DNA of 64,000 bases from contig NZ_CP108454.1 in NCBI RefSeq assembly GCF_036240795.1, forward strand, positions 1 through 64,000. The letters run 5' to 3'. Shown here piece after piece: positions 54,920 to 62,792 of the stretch (positions are counted from its first letter, which is position 1; each line of letters begins with the position of its first letter). The position numbers and the translations under genes are program-made. Below the pieces are notes generated by a model, which made no database searches, was not told where the DNA came from, and worked only from the letters and a program-made list of their open reading frames with translations. The DNA is from Streptomyces sp. NBC_01268. GTDB taxonomy: Bacteria > Actinomycetota > Actinomycetes > Streptomycetales > Streptomycetaceae.

Positions 54920-55291
54920 ATGACCACCCCACACACCACCACCACAGACGTCCCGACGGCTGTCGGGGACGGCACGACCGCTGTCGGGGACTTCACGACG
55001 GGCGTCGGAGTCATCGCCGACCAAAGCCGCATCCTCGGCCCCGATGACCAGCACACCCTGCTCAGCCGCCACAACCGCGCTCAAACAACAGGCGCGGCCG
55101 ACAACCCGGACGCAGCACGGGACCTGTACACCGCCGTCCTCGCCGACCGGGGCCTGAAGGCGACCATCCACATCGGCGACGTGACGACGGCGGTCGGCGA
55201 CCGAGTCGGCGACCCCGGTCGAACGCCCCCCACCCACGAACACCTGGCGGCCGCGGGCGGCCCGTACGCCGAACTGGTCAAGGAGCACTGA
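54920..55291 (+). CDS. Chimeric small ORF between the two exporters
   Basis: A 123-residue ORF made of three parts. Its first 25 residues (MTTPHTTTTDVPTAVGDGTT) resemble the start of the downstream transporter (MTTPHTATEDGTMVTG). Its middle (ILGPDDQHTLLSRHNRAQTT, AARDLYTAVLADR) looks like Streptomyces TPR_10 repeats. Its end (THEHLAAAGGPYAELVKEH) copies the C-terminus of the upstream exporter (RHEHLLATGGPYAQLVKEH). It is best explained as a duplication of the exporter gene boundaries with a deletion. It may be translated but is unlikely to have its own function. Confidence 0.55.
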   Translation: MTTPHTTTTDVPTAVGDGTTAVGDFTTGVGVIADQSRILGPDDQHTLLSRHNRAQTTGAADNPDAARDLYTAVLADRGLKATIHIGDVTTAVGDRVGDPGRTPPTHEHLAAAGGPYAELVKEH

Positions 55292-55292
55292 C

Positions 55293-58200
55293 GTGACCAC
55301 CCCGCACACCGCCACCGAAGACGGGACCATGGTCACCGGAAGCGTCCCGACGGCCGTCGGAAACGCGACGGCGGCCGTCAGTGACACCGTCGTCACCGCG
55401 TTCGGCGCCCTCGGCGCGCCCGTCGACTGCACCGGCCTGCGCAGCCTCCCCTTGGAAGGCCCGTCCGTCCTGTGGCTGGTGGTGCACGGCGCGCTCGACC
55501 TGTTCGCCGTGGACGCGGCACACGCCAGAGCCTGGCACTTCCTCGGCCGCGCGGGCCCCGGCGCAATGCTCCTCGGCCCGGCCGAAGGCCCGCACCACAC
55601 ACTGATCGGCCGGCCCACACGCGAATGCCGGCTGCGCCGCATCGAACTGCGCGAGCTATACCGGCAACAGCCCTACGAGGGCGGGTACGAGGCGCAGTAC
55701 GGGATGCCGTACGAGGGCGGGTACGGGATGCCGTACGAGGGCGGGTACGGGATGCCGTACGAGGCGCAGTACGCGCAGGGAGACGACACACCGTACGGGC
55801 AGGGGTACGAGGCCCCCTACGGGCCGGGGTACGGCGACGGATACGGGACGGTCGGCGGGGCGGCGCCCAGCCCGCTGGAGGCGGCCTTCGCGCTCGGTGT
55901 CGGCCGGGGGCTGCGCGTGCTGTACGAGGCCCCGCTCGGCAGCACCGGCGTCGGCGGGGCCGGCGGGCCGGACGCGGGCCATCCGGCGGACGACGACATC
56001 GTGTGGATGCACGTCGCGCCCGGCAGCATCGGCTACGGCCCCGCCTACGACCTGCTCGTCGAAGCGGCACTATGGCAGGGCATGGTCGAGCAGCAGTACC
56101 GGCTCCTGTACGCCCTCGACGACTGGATCGAGGAACGCGAGCGCGCCCACCAAGACCGCACGGCCGCCGGTCTCGCGGCGGGCCGGGCAGCCGGCAGCGA
56201 GGCGGACCGGACGCTGCTCGCCGCCATCGACCGCCCCAGCGGCGGACGGGCGGGCGGCGGGCGGCGCGGGGCGGGCACGGACGCGACGCTCGCCGTGTGC
56301 CGGCTCGTCGCGGCCGACGCCCGCATCACCCTCCCGCAGTCCGCGGAATCGGTCGAGGCCGCCTCAGGGTCCTCGGGCCCGGACGAGTCCGATCCCTTGG
56401 AGCGGATCGCGCTCGCCGCCCGCGTGCGCACCCGCCCGGTCGGCCTGCGCGGCCGATGGTGGCGGGAGAACTACGGCCCCCTGGTAGGCCGGCGCGAACA
56501 CGACGGGGCGCCGGTGGCACTGCTGTGGCGCCGCGGCGGCTATGAGGCCCTCGCCCCGGGCGGGCACCGGGAACGGATCGACCAGGACAACGAGGCCGCC
56601 TTCGAACGCCAGGCCGTCATGTTCTACCGGCCGCTACCCGAAGGCCCCATCGGACTCATCCGGCTGCTGCGCTTCAGCACCCGCGGCACCCGCCAGGAAC
56701 TACGGGCCCTGCTCCTCGGAGGCCTGGTCTCGATGGTGCTCGGCGCGGCCGTACCGGCGGCGACCGGGCGGGTCCTGGGTGAGTACGTGCCGGCCGCGGA
56801 GAACGATCTGATCGCGCAGACCTCGGTGGCGCTCGCCGCCGCGGCCGTCGTCGCCGCCGCGTTCGGCCTGCTGCAGAACGTCGCCCTGCTCCGCATGGAA
56901 GGCCGCATCGAAGCCACGCTGCAGCCCGCCGTCTGGGACCGGCTGCTGCGCCTGCCCGCCACCTTCTTCACCGGCCGCTCCACCGGCGAACTCGCCAACG
57001 CCGCCCTCGGCATAGGCGCCATCCGCCGCATGCTCGCCGGCGTCGCCCCCGTCTGTCTCCAGGCCGCCACCGTCGGCACCATGAACATCGTCATGCTGTT
57101 CGTCTACAGCCCCTCCCTCGCCGCCGTGGCGCTCGCCCTGCTACTCGCCGTCGGCGCCGTCTTCACCGGCCTCGGACTGTGGCAACTGCGCTACCAACGC
57201 CAGCTCGTCGAGCTGAACAACCGGCTCGACAACCAGGCCTTCCAGACCCTGCGCGGCCTGCCCAAACTCCGCGTCGCCGCCGCCGAGAACTTCGCCTACG
57301 CCGCCTGGGCCCGCACGTTCGCCCGCACCCGCATCCTCCAGCAACGCGCCGGCCGGATCCAGAACACCCTCACCGTGCTCGGCGCCCTCTGCCTGCCCCT
57401 GTGCACACTCGTGATGTTCACGCTCCTCGCCGGCCCGGCCCGGGGCACCATGACCGCCGCCGGGTTCCTCACCTTCTCCACCGCCCTGACCATGCTGCTC
57501 TCCGCCGTCACCCAAATCACCGGCGCACTGCTGTCCATCGCCGCCGTCCAGCCCGTCTTCCAGCAGGTCGCCCCCATCCTGAAGGCCGCCCCCGAGGTCC
57601 GCGGCGGCGCCGCCCGACCCGGCCCGCTCACCGGCGCTATCGAAGCCCGCCAGCTGTCCTACCGCTACAACGACGACGCACCCCTCGTCCTCGACGGCAT
57701 CGACCTACGCATCAGACCCGGAGAGTTCGTCGCGATCGTCGGCGCCAGCGGCAGCGGCAAATCCACCCTGCTCCGCCTCCTCATCGGCTTCGACCACCCC
57801 ACTGAGGGCAGCGTGCTGTACGACGGCCAAGACCTGTCCGCGCTCGATCAGGCCGCCGTACGCCGCCAATGCGGCGTCGTCCTCCAATACGCCCAACCCC
57901 TCACCGGATCGATCTTGGACTGCCTCCGCGGCACCGACGCCTTCACCCTGGAGGAGGCGTGGGCGGCACTCGCGATGGCGGGCCTCGCCGAAGACGTCCA
58001 AGCCATGCCGATGGGCCTGCACACCATGCTCACCGACGGCGCCGGCACACTCTCCGGCGGCCAACGCCAACGACTCATGATCGCCCAGGCTCTGATCCGC
58101 AGACCACGGATCCTGTTCCTGGACGAGGCGACCAGCGCACTCGACAACCAGGCCCAGCGCACCGTCATCGACTCCACACGCACCCTGCGCGCGACCCGGA

Positions 58201-58352
58201 TCGTCATCGCCCACCGGCTGTCCACCGTCATGAGCGCCGACCGGGTCATCGCCATGGCGGGCGGCCGCGTCGTCCAACAAGGCACACCTGCCGAACTCCT
58301 CACCGACCCCCACGGACTCTTCCACCAACTCGCACACCGACAACTGACCTGA
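55293..58352 (+). CDS. NHLM-type ABC transporter permease/ATPase
   Basis: A 1019-residue ABC transporter of the NHLP bacteriocin export type. The long N-terminal cytoplasmic region (1-430) includes a cyclic-nucleotide-fold-like beginning and an inserted Tyr/Gly/Pro/Glu repeat tract (about 127-190). Six membrane helices (about 465-750) and an ATPase (VGASGSGKST, LSGGQRQRLMIAQALI, ILFLDEATSALDN) complete it. It has no C39 peptidase, as expected for the second exporter of such clusters. The GTG at 55293 begins one base after the chimeric ORF. Confidence 0.88.
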   Translation: MTTPHTATEDGTMVTGSVPTAVGNATAAVSDTVVTAFGALGAPVDCTGLRSLPLEGPSVLWLVVHGALDLFAVDAAHARAWHFLGRAGPGAMLLGPAEGPHHTLIGRPTRECRLRRIELRELYRQQPYEGGYEAQYGMPYEGGYGMPYEGGYGMPYEAQYAQGDDTPYGQGYEAPYGPGYGDGYGTVGGAAPSPLEAAFALGVGRGLRVLYEAPLGSTGVGGAGGPDAGHPADDDIVWMHVAPGSIGYGPAYDLLVEAALWQGMVEQQYRLLYALDDWIEERERAHQDRTAAGLAAGRAAGSEADRTLLAAIDRPSGGRAGGGRRGAGTDATLAVCRLVAADARITLPQSAESVEAASGSSGPDESDPLERIALAARVRTRPVGLRGRWWRENYGPLVGRREHDGAPVALLWRRGGYEALAPGGHRERIDQDNEAAFERQAVMFYRPLPEGPIGLIRLLRFSTRGTRQELRALLLGGLVSMVLGAAVPAATGRVLGEYVPAAENDLIAQTSVALAAAAVVAAAFGLLQNVALLRMEGRIEATLQPAVWDRLLRLPATFFTGRSTGELANAALGIGAIRRMLAGVAPVCLQAATVGTMNIVMLFVYSPSLAAVALALLLAVGAVFTGLGLWQLRYQRQLVELNNRLDNQAFQTLRGLPKLRVAAAENFAYAAWARTFARTRILQQRAGRIQNTLTVLGALCLPLCTLVMFTLLAGPARGTMTAAGFLTFSTALTMLLSAVTQITGALLSIAAVQPVFQQVAPILKAAPEVRGGAARPGPLTGAIEARQLSYRYNDDAPLVLDGIDLRIRPGEFVAIVGASGSGKSTLLRLLIGFDHPTEGSVLYDGQDLSALDQAAVRRQCGVVLQYAQPLTGSILDCLRGTDAFTLEEAWAALAMAGLAEDVQAMPMGLHTMLTDGAGTLSGGQRQRLMIAQALIRRPRILFLDEATSALDNQAQRTVIDSTRTLRATRIVIAHRLSTVMSADRVIAMAGGRVVQQGTPAELLTDPHGLFHQLAHRQLT
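55671..55800 (+). repeat. Tandem repeats in the exporter gene (YGMPYEGG units)
   Basis: A 24-bp unit encoding YEGGYGMP recurs about three times (from about 55674, 55701 and 55734) and grades into diverged PYEAQYAQ and PYGQGYEA units. The tract lies in the N-terminal cytoplasmic region of the NHLM-type transporter and looks like slippage expansion of a disordered linker. Confidence 0.75.
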
Positions 58353-58546
58353 CGAGCTGACTCGGCCGAAGAGACACCCCAAGGCGCCAGGCCCCCCGGG
58401 CGCCCCCGGCGTGCGTGACGGCGCTGGAGCAGCAACCGCTGGACAGCCGGCGGTGGTCAGCACGGCGGCGTACTCCTCACCACGGGCGCCCTCGATACGG
58501 ACCTCCTCAGACAGCGCCCACAGGCTGACCCGCAGCAGGCACCACA

Positions 58547-58575
58547 GGCGCCGTCCCCACACGCGCAGGGAGCAG
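58547..58575. repeat. Possible solitary degenerate CRISPR repeat
   Basis: GGCGCCGTCCCCACACGCGC followed by AGGGAGCAG matches the array consensus at about 22 of 29 positions and has the same CCCCACACG variant seen in old repeats of array 2. There is no second unit or leader near it, so chance in GC-rich DNA cannot be excluded. Confidence 0.3.
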
Positions 58576-58754
58576 GACGCGCTCGCCCGCTCGTCGAGGC
58601 CGACGGGGGCGAGGTGGCCGCGGCTGGCCCACTGGCGGATGGTGGCTGGTGTGACGGCGGCGGCGCCGGCGAAGGGGGGCGACGCCACTTGGATAAGGGG
58701 GCGGTCCTCGGGATCGAGCATCGGTGGCCCGCCGTGACGTGGTGCAGCCGCCAT
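58576..58754 (-). pseudogene. Helix-turn-helix gene fragment
   Basis: The frame MLDPEDRPLIQVASPPFAGA then VTPATIRQWASRGHLAPVG resembles small Streptomyces MerR-like DNA-binding proteins up to the expected GR-x-LY motif, after which the sequence turns into unrelated DNA at the CRISPR-like repeat. It is probably a truncated gene. The stretch from 58353 to 58546 shows nothing else. Confidence 0.4.
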
Positions 58755-58788
58755 CGTGGTCCTCCCTCGATGGCGGCTGCACCGTGTC

Positions 58789-59199
58789 TCAGTTCAGCCG
58801 GGTGGTGGCGTACGCCTCGATGGCGTCGCGCTGGTACGCGGCGAGCCCCGGGGCGATGGCCTCGTATGCGACCCGCCAGGTCTCGTTGTCGACGACGGAG
58901 CGCCCGATGGCCCGGTACTCCTCGGCGGACACAGGTCGCAGTTCGGCCAGCGCCCGGTACTGGTTGTCGATCTCGGCCTGGACCAGGTCGGCGTCGGCCG
59001 GGTGACCCGCGGTCACGAGTTCGGCCAGCCGGACCATCTGGGCGGTGCGCTCGCGGTGCGCGGTGTCGGCGTCGGCCTGGCTCATCGTGGCGGCGCGTCG
59101 TGCGACTTCCTGGGCGAGTTCGGGGAAGTCGCGCATGTTGTCCTCGTAGTGGGAGGGCGTCACGCCCTCGAAGAGGTTCTCCGGGCGGTTGATGGTCAT
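58789..59199 (-). CDS. TipAS-like drug-binding domain protein
   Basis: A 136-residue protein matching the TipAS antibiotic-recognition domain: NLFEGVTPSHYEDNMRDFPE, then DNQYRALAELRPVSAEEYRA and YEAIAPGLAAYQRDAIEAYA. TipA makes both a long MerR-fused form and a short TipAS form from an internal start. Here a stop codon in the same frame separates it from the MerR part upstream. GGAAGGA lies about 13 bases before the ATG, so this part can be translated alone and could sequester thiopeptide-like drugs. Confidence 0.8.
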   Translation of the reverse strand: MTINRPENLFEGVTPSHYEDNMRDFPELAQEVARRAATMSQADADTAHRERTAQMVRLAELVTAGHPADADLVQAEIDNQYRALAELRPVSAEEYRAIGRSVVDNETWRVAYEAIAPGLAAYQRDAIEAYATTRLN

Positions 59200-59259
59200 G
59201 GGATGGCCGTCCTTCCTGGATTGCTCCAGTTCGGCGATCGTGCGGGCGACGGTGCCGGC

Positions 59260-59586
59260 CTAGGCATCGAGTCGGTTCCTCTCCGCGAGGAGGCGCTGGT
59301 GGTGGCCTCGCGGGGCGTCCGCCTCGTCGACCTGTGAGGACACGATCCGGCCGATCTCCGGCAGAGCGACGCCCAGTGCCCGCAGCACGAGGATCTGCTG
59401 CAGCCGCAGGAGCTGACGCTCTTCGTAATAGCGGTGGCCGTTGGCGCCGATCCGGGCCGGTGTCAACAGGCCGATCTCGTCGTAATGGCGCAGTGTCCGG
59501 GCGGTCACGCCCGACATCCGGGCCACCTCTGCGATCGGCCAGTCCGTCGCCGCACGGGCTCTGGTCCACTTTCCGTGGAGGCTCAC
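59260..59586 (-). CDS. MerR-family DNA-binding half of a split TipA-like regulator
   Basis: A 108-residue protein with the MerR helix-turn-helix (PIAEVARMSGVTARTLRHYD then EIGLLTPARIG) and the start of the dimer helix. It ends at a TAG (59260-59262) in the same frame as the TipAS-like protein at 59199. The intervening codons (TVARTIAELEQSRKDGHP) read as linker. A nonsense mutation has therefore separated DNA-binding and ligand-binding halves; dimerisation may be weakened. Confidence 0.75.
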   Translation of the reverse strand: MSLHGKWTRARAATDWPIAEVARMSGVTARTLRHYDEIGLLTPARIGANGHRYYEERQLLRLQQILVLRALGVALPEIGRIVSSQVDEADAPRGHHQRLLAERNRLDA

Positions 59587-59653
59587 TGATCGTGATGTCA
59601 GCGGCGTGTGGTGGGATGGCCGGACTCTGCCGTTGATCTACTGGGAGACCGTC

Positions 59654-59932
59654 GTGACGTCTTCGTACCCGTCCCTGACTCGTGCTTTGGCCGAGGCTTT
59701 GGTCGATGTCCTGTGGTACATCGACGGTAGCGAGGACGAGCAGATGGATCAGGACGATGCGGTCAAGGTCATGGAGGGCGTCGCCCACGTGGTCAGCGCG
59801 CTGCCGAGTGATCAGCAGCAGGAGCTGATCGCCCTGCTCGGAGAGATGGCAGCTGCCGAGACCAACCCCGCTCGCCGTGAGTTCCTGGAGGAGTGCCCGG
59901 AAGGCTTCGGGCTCATCGACGATCTGTCCTGA
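59654..59932 (+). CDS. Small acidic hypothetical protein
   Basis: Ninety-two residues from the GTG at 59654 (VTSSYPSLTRALAEALVDVL), with a GGGAGA site upstream. It is acidic and helical (SDQQQELIALLGEMAAAETN) with a conserved-looking end (FLEECPEGFGLIDDLS). Similar small proteins occur in Streptomyces, but I know of no function. It is divergent from the MerR-like gene. Confidence 0.65.
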   Translation: MTSSYPSLTRALAEALVDVLWYIDGSEDEQMDQDDAVKVMEGVAHVVSALPSDQQQELIALLGEMAAAETNPARREFLEECPEGFGLIDDLS

Positions 59933-60031
59933 AGGTTCGGCTTGCCGCGCGGCCGGCACAAACCCGTGCTGCGGCGGTTGACCCTCCACCCAGACTCATC
60001 ACCATGAACTCGACGACGTTGGACAGGCGGC

Positions 60032-60355
60032 ATGGTGAGACGCAAGAAGGAAAAGAAGAAGCGGCCCGCCTGGGGCATTCCGCAGGGGATCCTCCTGTTT
60101 GCGACGCCGGCGGGCTGGCGCACCAGTGTCCTCACTGAAAGCGGAAATCTCTGCGGACGGCTGGACGTGCCGATCAACACCGACCCGCAAGACGCGCGGG
60201 CCGCGGCGGCGGTGATGGTGACGGAACTCGCACGCGACTTCCACGACACCGAGGTGGAGGTGAACTGGGAGCCGCCCCGGGAACCTTGGTCATGGACCGC
60301 CCAGGTCACCCTCGCCGCCGAAAACGACTCACCTTCGCCGGACGCTGAAGGCTGA
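60032..60355 (+). CDS. Small hypothetical protein
   Basis: A 107-residue protein with a very basic start (MVRRKKEKKKRPAWGIPQGI) and a folded-looking core (GWRTSVLTESGNLCGRLDVP, ARDFHDTEVEVNWE). It has no signal peptide or membrane helix. It could be nucleic-acid-binding by charge, but that is a guess. It follows the previous gene by 99 bp on the same strand. Confidence 0.6.
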   Translation: MVRRKKEKKKRPAWGIPQGILLFATPAGWRTSVLTESGNLCGRLDVPINTDPQDARAAAAVMVTELARDFHDTEVEVNWEPPREPWSWTAQVTLAAENDSPSPDAEG

Positions 60356-60364
60356 ACGGCAAGT

Positions 60365-60604
60365 TCAGGAGTAGAGCAGAACGCGCTTGCGGAGGAGTTC
60401 GAAGCCTGCTCGGCCGAACATCTGGCGTTTCAGCATCTTGATCCGGTTGACGTGGCCTTCGACGACTCCGGAGTTCCACGGCTGTGTGAGACCGGCGGTG
60501 ACGGCGTCGAGGTCGCGTTCCAGGTGCCGGGCGAATCGCTGGAGGCTGGGCAGGTCGGCGGTGGTGGCCATCGAGCGCGAGAACGACGTGGTCTGACCAT
60601 CCAC
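60365..60604 (-). pseudogene. ISL3-family transposase, C-terminal fragment
   Basis: The frame ends with GLTQPWNSGVVEGHVNRIKM, then LKRQMFGRAGFELLRKRVLL, the conserved C-terminus of ISL3-family transposases (including the final catalytic-region Glu in VEGH). The remaining several hundred residues are absent. Confidence 0.8.
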
Positions 60605-60631
60605 GACGCTTCCGGCGGCCGAGCACTTGGA

Positions 60632-61006
60632 TCATTCGTTGGTCACCCGTTGAAAGATCTTGGAGAACTCGCCGTTCTCGATCAGGCCGGCGATCACGCC
60701 GGTCATGCCGTCGATGCCGGGATCCCTGACGATCAGGCCGTCCGAGACCCAGAAATACCGGCCCCCGAGGGCCTCGTCGGTCCCTGTCCAGAGCTTCATC
60801 AGGCGCTCGACTTCCGCGACGGTGAACACGGTCGCGGTCCCACAGGAACCGTCCTTCAGAGTCACGAAGACATCGACGTTGCAGACCTCGTCCAAGTCCT
60901 CGCCGTCGCTGGGCAGGAACGACGCCTGGAAGTTCTCCATGCGGACCCGATACCAGGGCTCGTCCCACCCTCGCTCGATCGGTTCAGACGATGTGCTGGG
61001 GCTCAT
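60632..61006 (-). CDS. Hypothetical protein, possibly immunity-like
   Basis: A 124-residue acidic protein (MSPSTSSEPIERGWDEPWYR) with strands DEVCNVDVFVTLKDG and ATVFTVAEVERLMKLW and a C-terminal helix (GVIAGLIENGEFSKIFQRV). The frame is open to 61165 but sequence above 61006 looks non-coding and the ATG has GAGCAGGGA upstream. Its size and acidity resemble immunity proteins of actinobacterial toxin systems, but no toxin is adjacent. Confidence 0.6.
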   Translation of the reverse strand: MSPSTSSEPIERGWDEPWYRVRMENFQASFLPSDGEDLDEVCNVDVFVTLKDGSCGTATVFTVAEVERLMKLWTGTDEALGGRYFWVSDGLIVRDPGIDGMTGVIAGLIENGEFSKIFQRVTNE

Positions 61007-61157
61007 CGCGTGAGTGTCCCTGCTCGGGTCATCGATCTCAACCGAGATCCTCTGTCCCGTTGCCGCTGCCTGCGGCCAGAGCCGGGGGCGTTCGTCCGTA
61101 CGCATCTGGGGAGAAAAGTCCGTACGCCGACAAGTGGCTTCGACCGACCGGCGCGAG

Positions 61158-61813
61158 CCGGCCACTACAAGCAGTTCCTGCTGGACGTGCTGCAGGTCGA
61201 ACTAGCCGACCGGGACCTCCGCCGCCAGCAGCGGCTGCTGCGGCTGGCCCGCTTCCCGCGGCCCAAGCGGCTGGAGGACTTCGACTTCGCGAAGAACCCC
61301 AACGTCGCCCCCGAGGTCGTCGCGGACCTCAAAACCCCGACCTGGGTCCGCGAGGGCCGGCCACTGGTGCTGATCGGCGACTCCGGCACCGGCAAGTCCC
61401 ACCTGCTGATCGGCATCGGCACCGCAATCGCCGAGACCGGCCTGTCCGTCCGCTACACCACCACCAGCGCGCTGGTGAACGAACTCGCCGAGGCCGATGC
61501 GAACCGCCGTCTGTCCTCCGTGATCGCCCGCTACGGCAAGATCGATCTTTTGTTCCTGGACGAATTCGGCTACCTCGGCCTGGACCGCAAGGGCGCCAAG
61601 CTGCTGTTCCAGATCTTCATCGAGCGCGAGGAGCGCAAGGCCACCGCGGTCGCCAGGAACTCCCCCTTCACCGAGTGGGACAAGACCTTCGGCGACGCCC
61701 GCCCCTGCGCGGCCCTCTCCGACCGGATCACCTTCCGCTGCACCCTGATCCAGACCGGCACCGAGTCCTACCGCTACCAGGCCACCCAGGAATCCCTCTT
61801 TCCCCCGAACTGA
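61158..61813 (+). pseudogene. Second IstB (IS21 helper), 5'-truncated
   Basis: IstB homology begins abruptly near HYKQFLLDVLQVELADRDLR and runs to the end, with Walker A GDSGTGKSHLL and Walker B LLFLDEFGYLGLD. The N-terminal 30-40 residues and the whole of istA are missing. The C-terminal region (ARNSPFTEWDKTFGDARPC) is atypical. It is not a copy of the istB at 6237, from which it has diverged. Confidence 0.75.
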
Positions 61814-62004
61814 CACGCCACCCCCGCACCGCTGTGAGCACCACTCAGGCCCAAGTCGGAACCTCAAACGGCTTTGGACGGGCACCGGCCCACTCATGAT
61901 GGATCAACAGAAGCCTGTGGCCCCGCCTTGATGTGGGCGCGGCCTGTCCAGCAGAGCCTCAATACCCCGTGGTTATCCCACCCGCCTACTGTGACAATAA
62001 CCCG

Positions 62005-62343
62005 GTGAAAGAAGCGCCTACCTCGTCGATACCGGTCATCCTTGGCATAGACGACCTCCGCCCCTTTCCCAGGGCCACGCGGATTGCCCGCACCAGCAGC
62101 GAAGGTATCCAGCTGCTGGAAGAGCACCGTGACCGCTTCATTGACGAGCTGTGGCTTGACCACGATCTCGGCGGCGACGACACCATCATGCCGGTGGTGA
62201 CCCTCATGGAAGAAGCCGCCTTCAACGGACAGCCCTTTCGGGTCGGAGCTGTATTCGTTCACAGCGCCAACCCCATCGGTGCTGCAACCGTCGTCAGGTC
62301 ACTCGCACGCTGGAGCTACCGTGTCCAGCGGGCAACGGTCTAA
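62005..62343 (+). CDS. cREC (cyclic-phosphate-processing receiver-like) domain protein
   Basis: A 112-residue protein from the GTG at 62005. The pattern VILGIDDLRPFPRA, then IDELWLDHDLGGDDTIMPVV and FRVGAVFVHSANPIGAATVV matches cREC-type receiver-like domains, with the acidic patch (DD) and LDHDLG motif. Such domains are predicted to process or sense cyclic-phosphate or nucleotide signals and usually occur alone in conflict loci. No partner enzyme is adjacent. Confidence 0.65.
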   Translation: MKEAPTSSIPVILGIDDLRPFPRATRIARTSSEGIQLLEEHRDRFIDELWLDHDLGGDDTIMPVVTLMEEAAFNGQPFRVGAVFVHSANPIGAATVVRSLARWSYRVQRATV

Positions 62344-62792
62344 CTGCTCGATTCAGAAAGAAGTTCGGAGCTTCCGGAGGCATGTGCTGCCAGCCCGGAT
62401 CAAGCGCAGGCTGGTCCCCGCGCTAGACAACAAGGCGCTTTGACGCGTGGCCACTCCGCTCCCCAGTTCGTCCCGGAGGACAGAGGACACCGCGCCGTAC
62501 GCGCTGCGTCCTCGATCCGCGCAAGCACTGTGCTCCGAGGCCAAAAAGGCCGTGCGGTCATCGTCATGAAGCCCGGCAGGCGGGCGGGCAACGACCTCAA
62601 CTCCATGCTGTGACAGCGTTGTTGATATCTCAGGTGCATCTTCTGGCCATTTCCGGCAGAGTTTGCTGCTGCTGTGAACAAGCTGTGTAGCTTTCGAGCG
62701 GTACGGAAGGCGACGTTGCCTTTGCGCCAGACGCCGTGGGGGCCTGGCAGGCCTGGCGACTGCCCTTCTCTCCTCTTGAGACGGGACACTTG
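62344..62792. other. Gap before the last gene, no gene seen
   Basis: Long minus-strand frames here are antisense shadows of the plus-strand gene at 62793. About 450 bp with no recognised protein; the last 100 bp should include the promoter of that gene. Confidence 0.4.

Noticed and set aside
52812..54923. 703-codon plus-strand frame inside the C39 exporter gene
   Set aside because: It is the +1 shadow of the exporter; its translation is Arg/Pro/His-rich, while the real frame has all ABC and C39 motifs.
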